From positions 6,170,836 through 6,234,835 of the forward strand of contig CM034599.1 of assembly GCA_020091685.1 (NCBI GenBank): a stretch of DNA of 64,000 bases. The letters are read 5' to 3'. The position numbers were made by a program, and so were the translations under genes. The DNA is from Lutjanus erythropterus. Its lineage: Eukaryota; Chordata; Actinopteri; Lutjaniformes; Lutjanidae. Numbering within the stretch: the stretch's first letter is position 1; each line of letters begins with the position of its first letter. This document shows, one piece after another, positions 46,609 through 58,700 of this stretch. The notes beneath the pieces are model-generated. The model ran no database searches, had not been told where the DNA came from, and saw only the letters and a list, made by a program, of their open reading frames with translations.

Positions 46609-49600
46609 GTAAGTCAAACAAAGTCTGTGAAGAGATTATAAATAAATCTGCTGGAGAACTTATTAGTGCCTGATTTACATGCATCCTGCATCTCACTGAA
46701 ATATCCTACAGGATATTGCTCGAGGCATTTATTCATACCTTTATACTAATGAGGAAATAATCGTTTCTCACACTGAATGCCACTATGTCTTGAGAGAAAA
46801 TTGCATAAAATTACAGGGGCAGATGCAAATATGAGCACCTGAATGTAGTGGATCTTTAACCAGCTCTGAAAATAACTTAGCTGTGTTTCCAGGACTACAG
46901 GGAGCAAATGTAAGCATGAGATAGGGATGTATTTACCATAACTTTGGCCACGTTTTTTCTTAACGGAGGAGGAGTTAGTGGCATATAGTTTGCCTCACCC
47001 TCTCCTTCCAAGCCTGCAGAAAAACCTACAGGGCTGCAAAACTCAAAAATGTGAAAGAACCTTTCTAGTGACAGATGTGTGTTCCAGTACCCATACTACT
47101 ATACTATCAGAATGCCAGGAAAAGATTTAGTATGTCTCGATACATTTTATGTCTTTTTTGGTTGTTTTTTCTGTTTGAAAACTGGTCACCATCACTTGAA
47201 TTATTTGTGATATTCTGCAACACTGTTTTCCTGTGAAACTCCAGCAGTGTTTTGTGGTCTAAAGAAACTTAACCTGACCTTCAGTCGGCGTGAGAGTGAG
47301 AAGATGATGACTGAATTTTCATTTTTGGGTGAACTATCCCTTTAAGGAAACTTAAGAGGGCAAGATTCCTGCGCAGAATACTAGTCAACTTCTACAGAAG
47401 AGCAACTGAAAGCATCGTGACTGGAAACATCACAAACTAGCAGGAGATATGCATGACTGCAAAAACACTATACTGGGTCTTTAAAACTGCCCAAAACATT
47501 ATTGGTACCCATCTACCAATCATCGGTGATACCAGGGAGGTGAGGTGGCTGCACAGAGCCCAGCGGACACTAAAAGACAACACAAACCTCAGCCTGTTCA
47601 CTCTGCTGTCATCAGGCAGGAGATACAGAGGTTTCCACTGCTGTACCATCAGACTGAAGAGCAGCTTCTTCCCTCAGGCTGCGAGTCACTTAATCCATCT
47701 TCCTCCATATAAATTATTTTTTATTTTTTACCTCTTGAGCCAATCTATTCCTTCAATCAAAGAGGAATCTAATCCCACTATATAACCTTGTTTCATAATG
47801 ATATGTAAGTCGCTTATATCCTGTATTTCTTAATTGGCTGCTCATATTACACTACATTATATGTCTTGTCCAACTTTTAACTTTTTTTCATTTCCCAGTC
47901 CATTAGTGCAAATGTATGACGCACAAAAACGATGTAAGAGGATGTATCAGACAACAACACTTTTCCACAGTAATCAGTACCTCAAGGTTGAGTGCTCCGT
48001 TCACCCAGCTGTCTGTCAGAAACCCAGATCCTGCTTTGTCTGCAGACCTTGACAACCGTGGCACAGCTAAATTGATTTTTTGGGAAATGAAAAATGTGAA
48101 TATTTTTTGTTGGAACCGTTCCGTTTGGTATTGGTTGTGTTCTCAGGTCATTTTTTAGTCTGCATTATTTGTGATTCTAATAACTGTACAGTCATTTGCA
48201 AGTTGATTGCAGCTGGCGAGCGATGACTTGTGAGTGCTGTCCTTCTTTGCCTGCAATTATCCAAAGTTTGGTTTGGTTTGTTTCCATTTTCAGATTTTTA
48301 TAGATGGATCAAATTTACTTTTTAGTGTTATATTTATTGGTTTTTGCATTGAAAGAACATCCAGCCATACACACACACATAAACATTCATAAACACCTCA
48401 CTACCCCCACCTTCAAATATTCAAGGAAAAGAGAAAGTATGAGAGAAAATTATACAGACACACACAAAAACATGGTTTTAAAAGAGTATTTTGTGTGTGT
48501 GTTTTTTTTAACAGTGCTGCTGTTCCAACAATTTAAAATCTGTATAAAAGTGTCCCATATTCCTCTATATTTATTTGATTTCTCTCTGACCGCTTAAGTT
48601 AATTTCTCCAAAGCAATGCAAGACACCATTTCCTGTAACCAGGCACTTGCATAGATAGACCCCAGGTAAGGTTAACTAGATAAGTACCCTTTTTGCAAGA
48701 CATTTTTTTCCAATTTCATTTTTCAATTTTCTTTCTTTTTTTTAAATTTGGCCCAAGCCATTAATTCTCAATTAGCCACAGCTGCATTTGAGTTAATTCT
48801 ACGAAACCGAGATTTATTTATTTATTTAACAGAGACAGAGCAAATTAATGAACATCAGTGTGTAATACATGATGTAAAAATGCCACAGTTAACAAAATGC
48901 TCATTTACATAATTACAAAAACAACCAATCCATACATAACCAATCATAAATGTGCATGTGTATGTATACCAGGTCAAGATGTGTTGGTCTGTCCCCTAGA
49001 CTGACACATCACTCATGCATACAACACAACACAATAAAAAGGATACGATGAAAAAAATATTATGAGTGCTGGATATATGTGAGGTGAGTGTTTGTATATG
49101 AGAGATGCTCTAGAAGGAGGGGGAGCAGCAGCTGTGCTCAACATGGATCTGAGCGGCGGTGAAAGAAATATTCATACCCTTTACTGAAGTAAAAGCACTA
49201 ATACCACACTGCAAAAATACATATAGAAGTAAAAGTCCTGCATTGAAAATGTTACTTAACTAAAAGCATGTAGGTATAACCAAGAAAATGTGCTTAAAGC
49301 CTTAAAAGTAAAAGTACACAATGCAGAAACATGTTCTCACAAAATGAGGAGGAATGAGGATGAGAGGAGACCAAAGGAAAGCAGTGGCGAATAAACTAAA
49401 GAGAGGATAAGGCCTTACTGTTGCACCTGCTTCAAAGGTAGGTTGGTTGGATTATTACTTTATTTATCTTGTGTAAAGATTTATTGATTTTTAATTATCT
49501 ATTTTAGAGACCACTCCATCATGCACAGTGTAGTGTTGGTTTCTGTATGTGTAGGGTCATCTATACTGTTCCACTCACTCTCCTCGCCTGAAGTGGTCAC

Positions 49601-50356
49601 ACATTGATCAAAGGCAGTACCTGGGAAGAAGTGATCAGGGTAGATACCTTATATGGATCAAATCTAATCTAGTTCTGATAAAACCATCTGAGGCTCTCCT
49701 CTTCTCTGCCTCTTTATAGATACTACGCCACAGTTCATCCTCTGAAGAAGCGCATCTCAGTCCTGGCGTGCACCTACCTCCTGTCTGGGATCTGGCTGCT
49801 GTCCTGCGGCCTGGTGGCTCCAGCTGTGGCTCACACCTACCACGTGGAGTTCAAGAACGAAGGCTTCACCATCTGCGAGGAGTTCTGGATGGGCCAGGAG
49901 AGGGAGCGGCTGGCCTACGCCTACAGCACGCTCTTCATCACCTACGTCCTGCCTCTGTCGGCGCTCTGCATCTCCTACCTGTGCATCTCCGTCAAACTGC
50001 GGAACTGTGTCGTTCCTGGACACCACACCCAGAGCCAGGCAGAGGCTCAGCGCATGCGCAAACGCAAGACCTTTCGGCTGGTGAGTCTGGTGGTGGCGGC
50101 ATTTGGCATCTGCTGGATGCCCATCAGCGTGTTCAACGTGCTGCGGGACATTGACATCGACCTGATCGATAAGCGCTACTTTCTGCTCATCCAGCTGCTC
50201 TGTCACCTGTGTGCAATGAGCTCCTCCTGCTGTAACCCGTTCCTCTATGCCTGGCTGCACGACCGCTTCCGCGCCGAGCTCCGTAAAATGTTCACATGTC
50301 GCCGTCGCATCGGCATCTCAGCCAACAACTGCGCCACAGCCAGTGTGGTGTTGTGA
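46148..50356 (+). CDS. prlhr: Prolactin-releasing peptide receptor (class A GPCR), 2 coding exons
   Basis: Exons 46148-46608 and 49720-50356 splice within the Arg codon of the DRY motif (AG|A, phase 2) to give 365 residues. Seven membrane segments are visible, starting near residues 55, 92, 128, 168, 222, 273 and 307. Hallmarks are N73 in TM1, NLAFSD in TM2, C129 and C206 for the extracellular disulphide, D153-R154-Y155, CWMP at 285-288 and NPFLY at 326-330. [39 protein letters not shown] and [11 protein letters not shown] strongly match mammalian PRLHR (GPR10). N24 and N36 are likely glycosylation sites. The C-terminus SVVL resembles PRLHR's SVVI, a class II PDZ ligand known to bind GRIP1 and PICK1. 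The receptor acts at the plasma membrane on RFamide peptides (PrRP/C-RFa). Linkage to rab11fip1 suggests the PRLHR2-type paralogue; the exact letter is unresolved. Confidence 0.94.
46609..49719 (+). other. prlhr intron within the DRY codon
   Basis: Intron of 3.1 kb bounded by GTAAGT and TTTATAG. It contains the LINE 3' fragment at 47346-47720, a CA-rich tract near 48365, a poly-T rich stretch near 48500-48750 and a 'AGTAAAAGTCCTGCATTGAAAATG' repeat at 49150-49330. Confidence 0.7.
47346..47720 (+). mobile_element. Non-LTR retrotransposon (LINE) 3' coding fragment, degraded
   Basis: Read with frameshifts, the + strand gives the typical C-terminal tail of fish LINE ORF2 proteins: [41 protein letters not shown] and [12 protein letters not shown]. 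It lacks the reverse transcriptase core, so it is a 5'-truncated remnant. Confidence 0.7.
49720..50356 (+). CDS. prlhr: prlhr coding exon 2 (DRY to C-terminus)
   Basis: Starts after CTCTTTATAG and finishes the DRY arginine. It encodes TM4-TM7, a third intracellular loop rich in basic residues (RMRKRKTFR), a Cys/Arg-rich tail and the PDZ-type end SVVL; stop TGA at 50354-50356. Confidence 0.94.
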
Positions 50357-53300
50357 GACTAATGTTGGTTGGTGTTTGCTTCTTTGGACAGTTGAGTACT
50401 CATGTCATTGTGGTAACGTTAAGATAATGCAGGCTTAGACAGCTGTAGACAGGTATGACTCCTCAGTCTGTATGGCAATCCAGCTTTCACTTAAAGTAGC
50501 CACATTATGCGCTGCAATTCAGTAGCCCAGTGGCACAAATGTTGCCCAAAACATTTAAAGCTGACTTAGGCAGTTTATTTTTGGTGTTAATGGGTAGAAG
50601 AAGAAAAACTCATAGAGATGTTCTGATACCATTTTGTCCTTCTGGTACCGATTCCAATACCTGATCTTTGCGTACTGATCTGACATACCAGCGCATTGAC
50701 CACTAGGTAAAGTCTTTTGCTTTGCCCTTGACCCCAAAACTGTTCAGTCCAAACCAGTTCACAATCACAAAAAGTCCACTTTGGGTTTTACTGTGGATCC
50801 TCCCAAACACAACCCAAATCAGGAAGTAAAGATGTAACAGAAATTATGCACAGTATATAGAGCAGGTACTCATGGTAGTAATGCTAAAACAAAGGCAACT
50901 CCTGGAGAAATTAGGAATGCACAATCCACTGGATTATTCCTGCTCCTCATACAGACCCCAGATACCTTCTGCTGACTACGAGCTTCTGCTGGTTACAGTA
51001 ACACAGACTTTGCAGCACAATCTGATGCCGAGGTACAGCTGACCATAAAATTTGGTGTACGGCACACTGCTGGGAAGTAGCAGGGTCTTGTCTCAGAGCT
51101 AATGCTAATGCTAATGCCGAGGCCACATTTCAGGCAGTATTGGAGGTAGTTTCTAATACTGATATTGGTATCAGAACAACCTTATAACTGTCAAATTCAC
51201 CATTGACAAAAAAATGAGAAAAAATGATCAGGATTTGTGAAAAAGTCTTTTTTAACTTCATACTTTCCTTTTCCTTGTTAAGACCTTACACTTACATCAC
51301 TCACAATGCAGGTTTGGGTGTGTTAATAGTAGAGGCTAATGTGGCTTGGAGCAGAGATGAGACTCTGTGGTCCACAGAGGTCCAGTGAGCACTTCTGTCT
51401 AACTCCATATCAACAGATTTATTCACACTCGTAAGTCTTTTACCCTGGCCGACTCAGACTCAGGTGACATCACTTGAGGCAATTCGTCAGATTTTGTGCA
51501 GCTCCCTCTGGAGCCTTAGACTGCTGTATAAAACTCTTTTTATAAATGCAGTCATGCTCCCTAAGATATGTATTTAACACACTTTGAAGTGTAAAATCAG
51601 TGGAGTTCCCCCTTTAAGTCTCAATACAGAAGGTTGACCGTCGACTGCCCTGTGTGTTTGTTCAGATACAATCACACTGAGTAGCCTTGCTTTTGTAAAT
51701 TATAAGAATTAATTGATCTATTTTGTAATGTCTCTTTCACATGAGGCAAGTTTATTGGTAAAATCTTGTTGTGTGATCTATTTTTGGTGTTTGGACTTTG
51801 GAAAACAATCTGTCTTTTGCTAGATTCAAATATTGACTTAATTAAAGCTACTACAAGGAACTTTTGTATTGTGTTGATTTTGGAGCCCCCTGTGGACAAA
51901 AGTGGTAGTGTTTTCATTAGGACTGGGTATTGTTTGAAAATTTACAATACTAGTACCAAAACCAGCAACCTTAAAGTGGTACTGATACCAGTGGAGTATT
52001 CACTTCAATACCTTTCTTCAAAGAAGAATGGTCGCAGTGATTGGCTGCGAGTAAAACCATTCCATTCCACCAACCAGTCATTTTTTCTGTGCACTTTTAC
52101 TTTGCCTGGGAAAATGTTAACACAGGCTCGTTTCATTTGATTTCACAGAGAAGCCGACCCTTTGACAGGCATGAAGAATAACTATACAGGTCTCATGAAA
52201 TGACAGAAACCAACTGCTCAGGGCTCACTGATGTGTTTATAACAGGTTTTGGACAACAATGTAGGTCCATGGCACAGAGGAATAATCTTTATCAGGCTTT
52301 ATTACATGGCTTTGGATGAGATGAGGACTGGACCTCTGATGGGCTCAGCTGCCGCACTGGATGAGAAGAACTGGAGGAGAACGGGGTGGAGGAGGGTCGC
52401 AACAACTCCATGCAGAACAGATTTAAAGTTTTGACACAACGACGTGATTGGCTGATGGAGACTGTGGCTGGTTGGTTGACAGAAAGAGTGAACGCTCATG
52501 GACAGCTGACTGAGAATAAGTGAGTAAAGAGAGAGCAGAGAGAGAGGGACAGTTAGGGATGAGTGAAGTATAAAGATAGTCTTTGTGATTGAACTTAACC
52601 TGAGCTTCATTTTAAATGAATATTTCATGTCAAATTATTGATATTTTTTTGGTAAGTAACCAATACAAAATAAAGACTAACAGGGTGATGCAGGTACTTA
52701 GATGCACAGTACTTAGTCGGATCAGTTCATTGCTGGTTTTTGTCTTTTCATGGGATTTGCGGACAATAATAAAATATAGAATACTGTGTTATATTTGTAA
52801 CTCCACTTTTTAAGAGACTTTCGCTGTAATCAAAATGAACAAAGGGAAAAGGATGATCTGCTTATTAGAAAATATAAAGTGCATTTAATTTTGACCTGAA
52901 AGGCAGCTATTGTGTACAGTAAAACATGCTATATATGTTTCCATGGGAAAATTTGTTCCTTATGCTTGTAGTTCTGGGGCAGTATTATATATTATATTAT
53001 GTGAGAGCCGGTAATTTGTTCACTAAGAAGAAAATAAAACTGCTGGGGAAAGCACATCTGGTTAAAGGAACAACTGGAGTGCTCAATGCAATATGTGGCC
53101 TGTTTGAGTGGTTTTAAAATAATATTTGAATTGTTTGTAAGTGGGTTTGCACAGTATGAGGTACTTATCCATAGCCAGTGTATTACCGCCAGCAGATGAA
53201 AGTCTGCACGCTTAGAGAAGCAGCAGGAGTTCAGGTGTAGGAAGCTAAGCACTTTGGATAGGTTCTGGGTTGTTTTGATCTGACATGCCAGTGCTTCACA

Positions 53301-53630
53301 GAGACCTCTATGGTAAATTATCCTAGATTTAGAATATTTTCAGGGGTTTACCTCTGCATCAGAGAGCCTTTTCTGACAGGAAGCTGCTATTACAACCACG
53401 TTTTACAAACCAAATACCGCTATCCCAAAGCCACCAGACTCCTTTTGCAAAAACAGTCATACCTCACAGAACACGAGAGTTACAGGTCGACCACCGCCTC
53501 ACTTGTTTAGTTTATTTGTGTTATTGTGTGACAAACTCATTTTAATATCTAATACACACATGTAGGATATATTTCTTTCAAAATGTACATAAAATAATTG
53601 CAGATACAAACAGTCTGGTGAAATAATTAG
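50357..53630. other. prlhr 3' region and intergenic sequence
   Basis: No coding sequence seen. The first plus-strand AATAAA after the prlhr stop is at 52669-52674, which would imply a 2.3-kb 3' UTR; the true end is uncertain. A family B repeat copy lies at 53150-53515. The next gene is convergent (tail to tail). Confidence 0.4.
53150..53515. repeat. Dispersed repeat, family B copy
   Basis: CGCTTAGAGAAGCAGCAGGAG with GAAGCTAAGCAC matches 17590-17650, and CAGAACACGAGAGTTACAGG with CACCGCCTCACTTG matches 25425-25470. Confidence 0.55.
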
Positions 53631-54460
53631 TGTCTTTATTTCAATTAAAACCATGTTATTGCTCAGCATCGACTGTAGTATTGTCATCGTGTCAGACAAA
53701 CACTCGATACATCAGGCTGCAATATTCAAGCTCTCACTCCAGAAAAAGAAGAGAGGTAGCCGGCGACTGTCCATCCAGCAAATCAGACAGAAGAGTCATG
53801 AAAAAGGTTCTGAAGGCACAGGTCTGTACATTCGGAAGATTAATATTGCTCAGATCATTTCTGCCAAGGCATAACATAATATTGTCATATAAAGGCGAAG
53901 ATGCGGGTTTCATTCATTAGTGTAGTTCAAATACAAAGACAAGGCTGGTTGGTTATTACTGTTCCTCTGGTGATTACTTTTTGATTATCGCTTGGTTTTC
54001 ATTTTATAAATACAACACAAACATTTTGATTCTGCCCTATGACTTGCATAATATTTCAAACTACAGTATGTGCACAGGCTAAATTACAACCACATGAAAG
54101 AAAAACAGCTCTAACTACCGTGTCATTCAAACTATATACAGTACAGAGTAGCTGCTTGCCTCTTATTTATTGCTGGTTTTCTAAATAATACCTCTTTGAA
54201 GCAAAAATAGGCACAATATCTTTTTTAAGGACTGGACAACCAGCTGACATTCGACTGTGGTGAGTAAAAGTAGGAGGAATGTAGTTAAAAAAAATAAATG
54301 CCATACCATAATGATCAACAAAGAGAATACAAAATAAGACTTAAGTGGTGGAGGGAAAAGGGAAAAGTCAATGTGCACTTGTTATATAAACAATCATATT
54401 CTTGTCCCAGCTCATAATAAAGAGCTGAATGCAGTGAATCAAATAATTTATTGCAAATAC

Positions 54461-55009
54461 CAACCTAATTCCAAAAAAGTTGGGATGCTGTGTAAAACAT
54501 AAATAAACAAAGAATGCAATGCTTTGCAAAAACTTTTTGACTCGTATTTGATTGAATACAGTACAAAGACAAGATACTTAATGTTCAAACTGACTGACTT
54601 TATTGTTTTTTGTAAATATATTCTCATTCTGAATTTGATGCCTAGTTTATCAGTGTGAACATTAAATATCTTATTAAATAAACAGAACTCCCTCTGCACA
54701 GCCAGTTTCAGGGATCAGGGGCTGGTCAGTCGCAGGAACATCTCAGATAAAAACTGCGACATAAACTTCTGCACACTGAACTGAGTTACTGTGATTTTAT
54801 ACGAAGCGAACAACACATTTCGCCCGTGGCTTCTTCAGATTCGCTTCTGTTGAGCGAACCTGAAGAAGCCATGGGCGAAATGTGTCATTAAATATTTTGT
54901 CTCTGTGCTGTATTCAACTGAATAAAGGGTGTAAAGGATTTGCAAATCGTTGCATTCGGTTTTCACTTGCATTTCACTCAATGTCCCAACTCTTTTTGAA
55001 CTGGGGTTG
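54461..55009. mobile_element. Internally deleted Tc1/mariner-like element with terminal inverted repeats
   Basis: The left end CAACCTAATTCCAAAAAAGT and right end ACTCTTTTTGAACTGGGGTTG are inverted copies, with TTGGGA/TCCCAA next to each. TGCTGTGTAAAACATAAATA and TTGCAAATCGTTGCATTC are characteristic of fish Tc1-type elements as I remember them. At 549 bp it is too short for a transposase and none is visible. Confidence 0.7.
54812..54886. repeat. Long near-perfect hairpin inside the Tc1-like element
   Basis: Arms of about 34 bp (ACACATTTCGCCCGTGGCTT continuing CTTCAGATTCGCT, and its inverse AGCGAACCTGAAGAAGCC continuing ATGGGCGAAATGTGT) differ at two positions and are separated by about 6 bp. 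Confidence 0.85.
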
Positions 55010-55530
55010 TTAAATGAGAGAAATATTACATTCTTAGATCAATATGGTGAATAACTTTGTTTTTTTAAGGTTATGTATAAGATCAATCATCACACAGCAA
55101 TAAGTTACACAAAACCCAGTGTAAAGAGTAAAAAAAAGCAAGATAGTTAAAAAAAAACAATAGATTTCCTCTCCATTATTAGTACATTAAATAAAGCTCA
55201 ACCCAAGTTTCATCAAGTATGGAATATAAATCAAGATGTTGAATATATTTTAATAATGAAACAAGCAAATTCCAGTACCTTAGTGTCAATACAAATACAT
55301 TCATTTGCCTATAAAGATTGTTTTTTTAATGCTTGTTAATAAGTAATCACCATGTTATTAATTCAGAGTCAATTTTCCAGCATTCTCAAACAAAGTTGAC
55401 TCTGAAACTAAAAAAGTGCAGATGCTCTATAAGACCTTCATAGAGATTGTGTCTCTCAGTGCACAGTGAAACCAGTACAGACACACACAACAAACACAGC
55501 TGGGACTCTCTTCCTCCAGCGGCCGTCACC

Positions 55531-55731
55531 TTACACTGGCTTAGAGTCAAGGGACTGCAGGATCGAGGGTTTCTCGTCTATGACGCGGACCAGCAGGTTG
55601 TCGATGTACTCCTCGAGCTCGACGATCTTGGCGTCTTTCCTGGACAGGTCGGTTTGCTGCTTCACCACCAGAGTGATCAACTCTTCCTGTGTCAGCTGAG
55701 TGTACGGTCCAGTTTCCACCGAGTCTGGTAC
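55531..55731 (-). CDS. rab11fip1: rab11fip1 last exon, Rab11-binding domain
   Basis: Acceptor CACCCTCCTCAG; encodes VPDSVETGPYTQLTQEEL through the amphipathic helix and YIDNLLVRVIDEKPSIL, then SKPV and TAA. The Y-I-D-N-L-L core is the conserved Rab11-binding signature of the FIP family. Confidence 0.93.
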   Translation of the reverse strand, partial: VPDSVETGPYTQLTQEELITLVVKQQTDLSRKDAKIVELEEYIDNLLVRVIDEKPSILQSLDSKPV

Positions 55732-58700
55732 CTGAGGAGGGTGAAGAGAAGTGAGTAAAAGTGGAAAACAGAAATGTCACTGGATCTTCTGATTATATCT
55801 ATTTTTTGTAAATATATTTTGCTGATTTTCAAAGCATTAATCCCACGAGAGCAGAAGATACATAAGATGTTTATTACACCTAAATACTCAATTCTGATTG
55901 GTCATTTATGGCTTTTGACTCTGGAGGAGCAATAAAATAATTTTTAAATCAATAAAGTCATTTTAAAATTGCTATTTTAAGTCAAATGATTGATTTTTTT
56001 TCCTTTAGTGAAGGTAAATGTAAAAGGTCAACTTTATTGTAACAAATTCAGTCCCTGCATTTAACCCATCCTAGTTTTAGGAGCAGTGGGCAGCTGCTGT
56101 GCAGAACCTGTGGACCACCTCCAGTCATAAGCCACCACCTTGGTCAGGGGTAATGACTGGAGAACTGACCCATCACACATGTTTTTGATGATGAAGGACC
56201 TTAAGGAAACCCACCCTGGCACGGGGAGAACATGCAAACTCAACAGAGAGAGGCTGTGGCTGAGCCGGGATTTAAACACACAACCTTTTTGCTGTGAGAG
56301 AAACTGTGCCAAGATAATAGGAAAGAAAGAATATGAGCCCATACAGAGTGTGTGAGGAGGCAGCCATGAAACGAATAACAAAAATCATTGAACCTCTGCC
56401 ATCAGGAAGACTCCGTGTGCCAAAGGGAAAATTAGACTGCACAAAGCTATCGTTTGTTCCAGCCTCCATCAAGCTGCAGAACTCCAATACTGAGACTCTG
56501 TGTATTTATTGCACGTTGCTGTTTTGCACTAACACTTTAGCACTTTTTTGCATTTTAATTGGTTTTATGTCATTGTGTTGTCAGTGTGAAATTCATAGTC
56601 AGATGACTCCTTCATGTTTTTAGGACAGTTTATATGAGGCAGCTGTCGAGCTTTGTGTCACACGTTTATGTTTCTGTGATGTTTTTAATCTTATTTTATG
56701 TGAAACAATGGACTGTATCACTGTGCCAAAGACAATTTTTCCTGTGGGAACAATAAAGTTTGTGCTAACTCTCTAACTTTAACTCTATGCAGTAAGCGGG
56801 TTGTTATTGCAAAATAGACCCCAACAGTGCTGCTCTAACAAATCTATGCTAAACAAGCATTAGTAACACGCACTGTGTGCCACTTTTAGTTGTATTAAGC
56901 CATTTTTAGCGGATGTAGACAAGGTGTGTATTAAATCTAACAAAAAATCCCACAGGCCATTTGTTAAAATGCTCTAAGATCAGATTTTAAATTCTCTCTC
57001 TTTTTTAAATTCCCAACGGAGTGTGGATCGATTTTAATAAGTTCATACATCTAGGATGTCAATTCTGTGCAGTTCAAATTCAGTGCAAGGCCTTTTGGTC
57101 AGTTGTATGGGATTATTTGGAAATTAATTGAATGTCTTTTGTTCAAAGCTCTGGATCTGTAAATAATGAAAGGTTCTCAGGAAAATCAGGATTTGGTATA
57201 ATCAAGAGAAAGATGCAAACATGTCTTCTTTGTTGATTTGATCCCTGATAAGATTTGTCAAACTGGTATAACCACGGTCAAAAATGAAGCTTCAAGCTCA
57301 ATATTTATCAGTATTATTAGAGTCAACTGCCACAAGATCTCATATCATTTAGAAGCTACCAGTCGTAACAGACTATTTTTATCATGAAGCTAATATTTTA
57401 ATTGCAGGAAAATGTCAGAGGATTATCTAAAAACAAGCTGACTTGTAAATATACATAATGCAGATGATGTTTAACAGATATTTTGTTTCCTCCTGCAGGA
57501 AAAATCTAATTAACTTGCTTAAGGGGACGTGTCAATAAAGGTGCCATCGTTTTGGTCCCAGTGTGACTGTACCTGAATCTTCCCTGTTGTGCTGTCCCGG
57601 ACCTTAATCTCCTTCACAGCAGGGCTGCTGATTGGATGCTGGTTCTCAACTGAGCTCATGGGCTTCACAGGATGAGGCCTGTAAAGAAAAGTGCAAACAT
57701 TAATATAAAGTGAGGAAACTTGACAGAAAATACTACTGATAAAAAAACAATATTAAAAGCAGGAGAAAAAATATTCAAGTAACAGTTCACCCCAAAATCA
57801 TAATATATATTTTTCCTCAGGTCTGTAGTGTTTTATCCATTTGGATTGTTTTGGTGTGAGCTATGGAGCTTTGCAGATATCAGCTGTAAATATGTCTGCC
57901 TTCTCTCCAATATAATGGATATTTTAAACACTCAACAGCAGCGTCTCTATAGAAATCATGAATTGTTTACTCAAGATAATCCACAGACTTTGTTGTGAGA
58001 AGTTTCAAGACGGAAGTACTTTCTTTCTGCAGTAGAATCTACCAGAATTACTTTCATTCTACTAGAAAGAAAACAGTACCTACATGAAACTAAACTGAGT
58101 AACATGTTCATTATTTCATGAGACATTGCTGTTGTTTGGCTTTTACAAATGTTTTTTTTTTTTTTTTGCCGTTTTGACACCACAAGCTGAGTAACATCTA
58201 GAAGACAGACATCTCTACAGATGTTATCTCCAAAACAAAGTCACACCAAAACAATCATTGAAAATACAGATTTTTGATTTTGGAATGAATCAATATTTTG
58301 CAAATATTCCACATCATTCCACTGTGATCAAAGTCCAATATTCAGAATTAAAGGTGCAGGAAGTGATTCTGGAGAAAGACAGCTGAAATTACCAATGCTT
58401 TGGATTGGAGGCTTGAAGATGTTGATTGTTGAGTCTCATTCCCAATGAAGTTTGGGGAATGAGATGCAACAATCAACTATCTTACAGACCTGTGACTGAC
58501 TTAAGTCAATTGCAGGTCCAATCACGTGTTAAATCAAGACTTAAGTGTCTCTTCACAGGGTAGATTTTCTAAAACCTGAAAACAGAGCAAAGAGGAGGAG
58601 AAGAAGTCTAAGTTTTCTCCTGGACTACCTGAATTACATCATGCTTAAAAGTTATTATGGAACCTTTGCCCAATGATGTCAAAAACAACGCCTAACCCAG

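Larger units (their letters stand above)
53630..55530 (-). other. rab11fip1 probable 3' UTR and downstream sequence
   Basis: Lies 3' of the rab11fip1 stop on the minus strand. Several minus-strand AATAAA signals exist (TTTATT on +, for example at 53635-53640 and 54448-54453), so the cleavage site is undetermined. A Tc1-like element occupies 54461-55009. Confidence 0.4.

Noticed and set aside
49757-50260. 167-codon ORF on the minus strand
   Set aside because: Exactly antisense to prlhr exon 2. The receptor frame carries recognisable class A motifs, so the antisense frame is a shadow.
53630-53920. 96-codon plus-strand ORF beyond prlhr
   Set aside because: No domain, overlaps a second frame of similar length and lies in the probable 3' region of rab11fip1.
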